DNA of 7,509 bases from Chloroflexota bacterium (lineage in GTDB: Bacteria > Chloroflexota > Anaerolineae > B4-G1): NCBI GenBank assembly GCA_003648125.1, contig QMOE01000096.1, forward strand, positions 1 to 7,509, in the 5' to 3' direction. The number at the start of each line of letters is the position of its first letter. Within the stretch, counting starts at the first letter, position 1. Shown piece by piece: positions 5,702 through 7,509 of the stretch. Below the pieces are notes generated by a model, which did not search any database, was not told where the DNA came from, and was given only the letters and a program-made list of their open reading frames with translations. The translations under genes and the position numbers were made by a program.

Positions 5702-6895
5702 ATGAGTATATTCAGATTAAATTCCCAAGATCGAACCAGCCTGGCAGCTTTCCTGCGCGACATGGTGCAAATCCCCAGCCCCTCGACCCAAGAAAGTATC
5801 GTAGCGGAGCGCATCGTCGCGGAGATGAAGCGGCTGGGCCTCCGCGACGTGCGTCTCGACCGCATGGGCAACGTCATCGGCTGGATTGGGCCGGGACACG
5901 GCCCCACGCTTATGCTGAATAGCCACATGGACACGGTGCGGGTCAGCGACCCCCTGGCCTGGAACCATGATCCATTTGGAGCGGAGATAAGCGACGGCCT
6001 GCTGTACGGCATCGGCGCTTGCGATATGAAGAGTGGACTGGCAGCGATGCTCTACGGGGCCAAACTCTTGCGCGAAGCGGGAGTGGCCCTGAACGGAGAC
6101 GTCGTCGTGGCCTGTGTAGCGCAGGAAGAGCCATGCGAAGGTTTGGGGTCGCGGGTGCTGATCGAGGAAGAGGAAATCAGACCGGACTGGGTAGTGCTGG
6201 GCGAGCCGACCAATATGGACGTCTGCCGGGGGCAGCGAGGACGACTAGAGATGCGTCTCGTCGTTCACGGGCGTTCAGCCCACGCCGCCAGTCCCGACCT
6301 GGGAGATAACGCCATCTACACCGCCGCCCGCCTGGTGTTCGGCCTGGAACTCTTGGCTGGGCAGTTGGGAAACGACGACTTTCTCGGCCCCGGCACTTTG
6401 GCAGTGACTCAAGTTGCATCCAGGGCCAGCAGCCGTAATGCCATACCCGCCCACTGTGAGTTGATCATTGACCGTCGTCTCACACTGGGCGAGAACGAGA
6501 CCAAAGCCCTTGCCGAAATACAACGAGTCATCGCCCGCGAGGGAGTGCAGGCAGAGATAGAGGTGACAGAGTATCAGGCCACCAGTCACACCGGGTACGC
6601 TTGCCACGCCCGCGAGTTCTACCCCGCATGGGTGATGGCGGAGGATCATCCATTGATAACGAGCACCGTGCGGGCCGTGCGGGCACAGTTAAAGCACCGC
6701 CCCCGGATAAACCGCTGGGATTTTTCGACCGAGGGAGTCTACACGGCGGGCGTGGCCGGTATCCCCACCGTGGGCTTTGGTCCAGGCGACCCCCGCCACG
6801 CCCACACCGCCGACGAGCACGTGCGGCTGACCGATGTCTATGCAGCCGCGGAGGTATACGCGCGACTGGCGTTCGAGCTATTGGGAACGGAATAA
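5702..6895 (+). CDS. M20 family metallohydrolase, YgeY (selenium-metabolism-linked) type
   Basis: The 397-aa product is a two-domain M20 peptidase/deacylase. Dinuclear-metal residues are visible: His75 in SHMDTV (74-79, with the supporting Asp77), bridging Asp108 in CDMKSG, catalytic Glu142 and metal Glu143 in QEEPCEG, Glu168 in GEPTN, and His368 in AHTADE. GQRGRLEMRLVVHGRSAHAASP (177-198) starts the dimerisation domain and includes His194. DDFLGPGTLAVTQVAS, IDRRLTLGE and FSTEGVYTAG resemble YgeY-family hydrolases more than ArgE or DapE. YgeY members are linked by genome context to selenium-dependent hydroxylase or purine/amino-acid catabolism genes; none is seen here and the substrate is unknown. 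The frame is open to an ATG at 5513, but that stretch includes the MITE and begins before the predicted transcription start. The ATG at 5702 gives the normal family length. A weak purine-rich GAAAGCG precedes it. Confidence 0.88.
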   Translation: MSIFRLNSQDRTSLAAFLRDMVQIPSPSTQESIVAERIVAEMKRLGLRDVRLDRMGNVIGWIGPGHGPTLMLNSHMDTVRVSDPLAWNHDPFGAEISDGLLYGIGACDMKSGLAAMLYGAKLLREAGVALNGDVVVACVAQEEPCEGLGSRVLIEEEEIRPDWVVLGEPTNMDVCRGQRGRLEMRLVVHGRSAHAASPDLGDNAIYTAARLVFGLELLAGQLGNDDFLGPGTLAVTQVASRASSRNAIPAHCELIIDRRLTLGENETKALAEIQRVIAREGVQAEIEVTEYQATSHTGYACHAREFYPAWVMAEDHPLITSTVRAVRAQLKHRPRINRWDFSTEGVYTAGVAGIPTVGFGPGDPRHAHTADEHVRLTDVYAAAEVYARLAFELLGTE

Positions 6896-6898
6896 TGC

Positions 6899-6905
6899 AA
6901 GGAGG
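6899..6905 (+). promoter_or_regulatory. Shine-Dalgarno setting the DUF4870 start
   Basis: AAGGAGG ends six bases before the ATG at 6912. It fixes the start there, even though the frame is open further upstream inside the hydrolase gene. Confidence 0.85.
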
Positions 6906-6911
6906 CACACA

Positions 6912-7421
6912 ATGGAGTTAAAAAATTTCTCCTCCGACGCAACGCAGGATGAGCGCATTATGGCGGCGCTGGCTCACGCCAGTGTCATTCTCCCCCTCTG
7001 GGGTCTCATCGGGACTATCGTCATCTGGGCCACGCAACGAGAAAATTCACGCTTCGTCGGTTTCCAGGCACTGCAAGTGATAACCTACCAGCTTGTGCTG
7101 ATCGTGTTCGGCTTTCTCGGCTTTGGTTGCTACATGTGTTCCTTTTTTGGAATGTTCGCGCTGATGCCCGTCGGGATCGTCGCTGCCGAAGGCGCCCCCG
7201 ATGCCGAAGGTGTCGTCAGTATGTTAGTAGCCGTGCTGACCACATTTTTCCCTTTCTGTGTAATGGGGGTAATCGTTCTGATCGGGATAGTCTTTATCGT
7301 CTACGGCCTGTACGGCGCAGCACGGGTACTGCAAGGGCACGACTTTCGCTACGCCCTAGTCGGCAGATGGTTGGAGCGATATATGTCGGATAGTCGGCCA
7401 GTCTCGGCAGATCAAATTTAA
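6912..7421 (+). CDS. Small multi-pass membrane protein, DUF4870-like
   Basis: The 169-aa product begins with a short polar segment, then DERIMAALAHASVILPLWG (13-31), which together with QRENSRFVGFQALQ (42-55) resembles DUF4870 proteins. Hydrophobic stretches at about 22-41, 56-72, 74-91 and 103-137 predict four or five membrane spans. A short acidic loop (92-99) separates the last two blocks. The tail HDFRYALVGRWLERYM (143-158) is polar and basic. The function of this family is not established. The gene starts 16 bp after the hydrolase stop with its own strong Shine-Dalgarno, so the two are probably co-transcribed. No terminator hairpin is evident after it. Confidence 0.8.
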   Translation: MELKNFSSDATQDERIMAALAHASVILPLWGLIGTIVIWATQRENSRFVGFQALQVITYQLVLIVFGFLGFGCYMCSFFGMFALMPVGIVAAEGAPDAEGVVSMLVAVLTTFFPFCVMGVIVLIGIVFIVYGLYGAARVLQGHDFRYALVGRWLERYMSDSRPVSADQI

Positions 7422-7445
7422 TGACTCTACTGAAAAAACTAGGAA

Positions 7446-7480
7446 TTTCACCACAGAGACACGGAGAGCACAGAGATTTT
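7446..7480. repeat. Dispersed-type intergenic repeat with CACAGAG units
   Basis: The stretch holds three near-identical 7-mers, CACAGAG (7452-7458), CACGGAG (7460-7466) and CACAGAG (7469-7475), at 8- and 9-bp spacing, flanked by TTTCAC on the left and ATTTT on the right. I recognise similar ACCACAGAGACAC sequences as recurrent non-coding repeats in several environmental bacterial genomes. Only one copy is in this window, so its status as a repeat family rests on recognition. The remaining bases to the edge (7481-7509) show nothing clear. Confidence 0.5.
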
Positions 7481-7509
7481 AAACTTGGCCTTGAAAAAAT
7501 CAACTTTTG

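Noticed and set aside
7422..7509. Terminator after the DUF4870 gene
   Set aside because: No stable hairpin with a T-run is visible before the window ends; the repeat there is purine-rich and not self-complementary.

Overview
The window looks like a chromosomal segment from a GC-rich environmental bacterium. The style of the glycosyltransferase and nucleotide-sugar genes, the YgeY-type hydrolase, the DUF4870 protein and the dispersed non-coding repeats all suggest Chloroflexota (Anaerolineae/Caldilineae-like). That placement is an inference from recognition, not a computed result.

Two transcription units diverge from a compact intergenic region at about 5423-5701. The leftward (minus-strand) unit fills positions 1-5422 and reads, in order: a membrane-anchored NodB-type polysaccharide deacetylase; a Wzt-like ABC-transporter ATPase with a C-terminal carbohydrate-recognition domain; an RmlC-like cupin; an extended-SDR sugar-nucleotide epimerase/dehydratase; RmlD (dTDP-4-dehydrorhamnose reductase); and a GT4-type glycosyltransferase cut by the left edge. 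The last four genes are packed with gaps of 0-3 bp, so they are almost certainly one operon for making a deoxysugar-containing surface glycan and exporting it by the ABC (Wzm/Wzt) route. RmlA, RmlB and the Wzm permease are not in the window.

The rightward (plus-strand) unit is an M20 metallohydrolase of the YgeY type, followed after 16 bp by a small DUF4870 membrane protein with a strong Shine-Dalgarno.

The intergenic region holds the most interesting DNA. It has two well-formed sigma-70-like promoters, one for each direction, each with a 17-bp spacer. Their -35 boxes lie inside a perfect 8-bp inverted repeat with 22 bp between half-site centres. Between the rightward promoter and the hydrolase start lies a 121-bp non-coding element with perfect 14-bp terminal inverted repeats and a perfect 9-bp target-site duplication. 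This is a fresh-looking MITE-like insertion that puts a strongly foldable palindrome in the 5' leader of the hydrolase mRNA. At the right edge, past the last gene, there is a second dispersed-type repeat built on CACAGAG units. No rRNA, tRNA or CRISPR array was seen.
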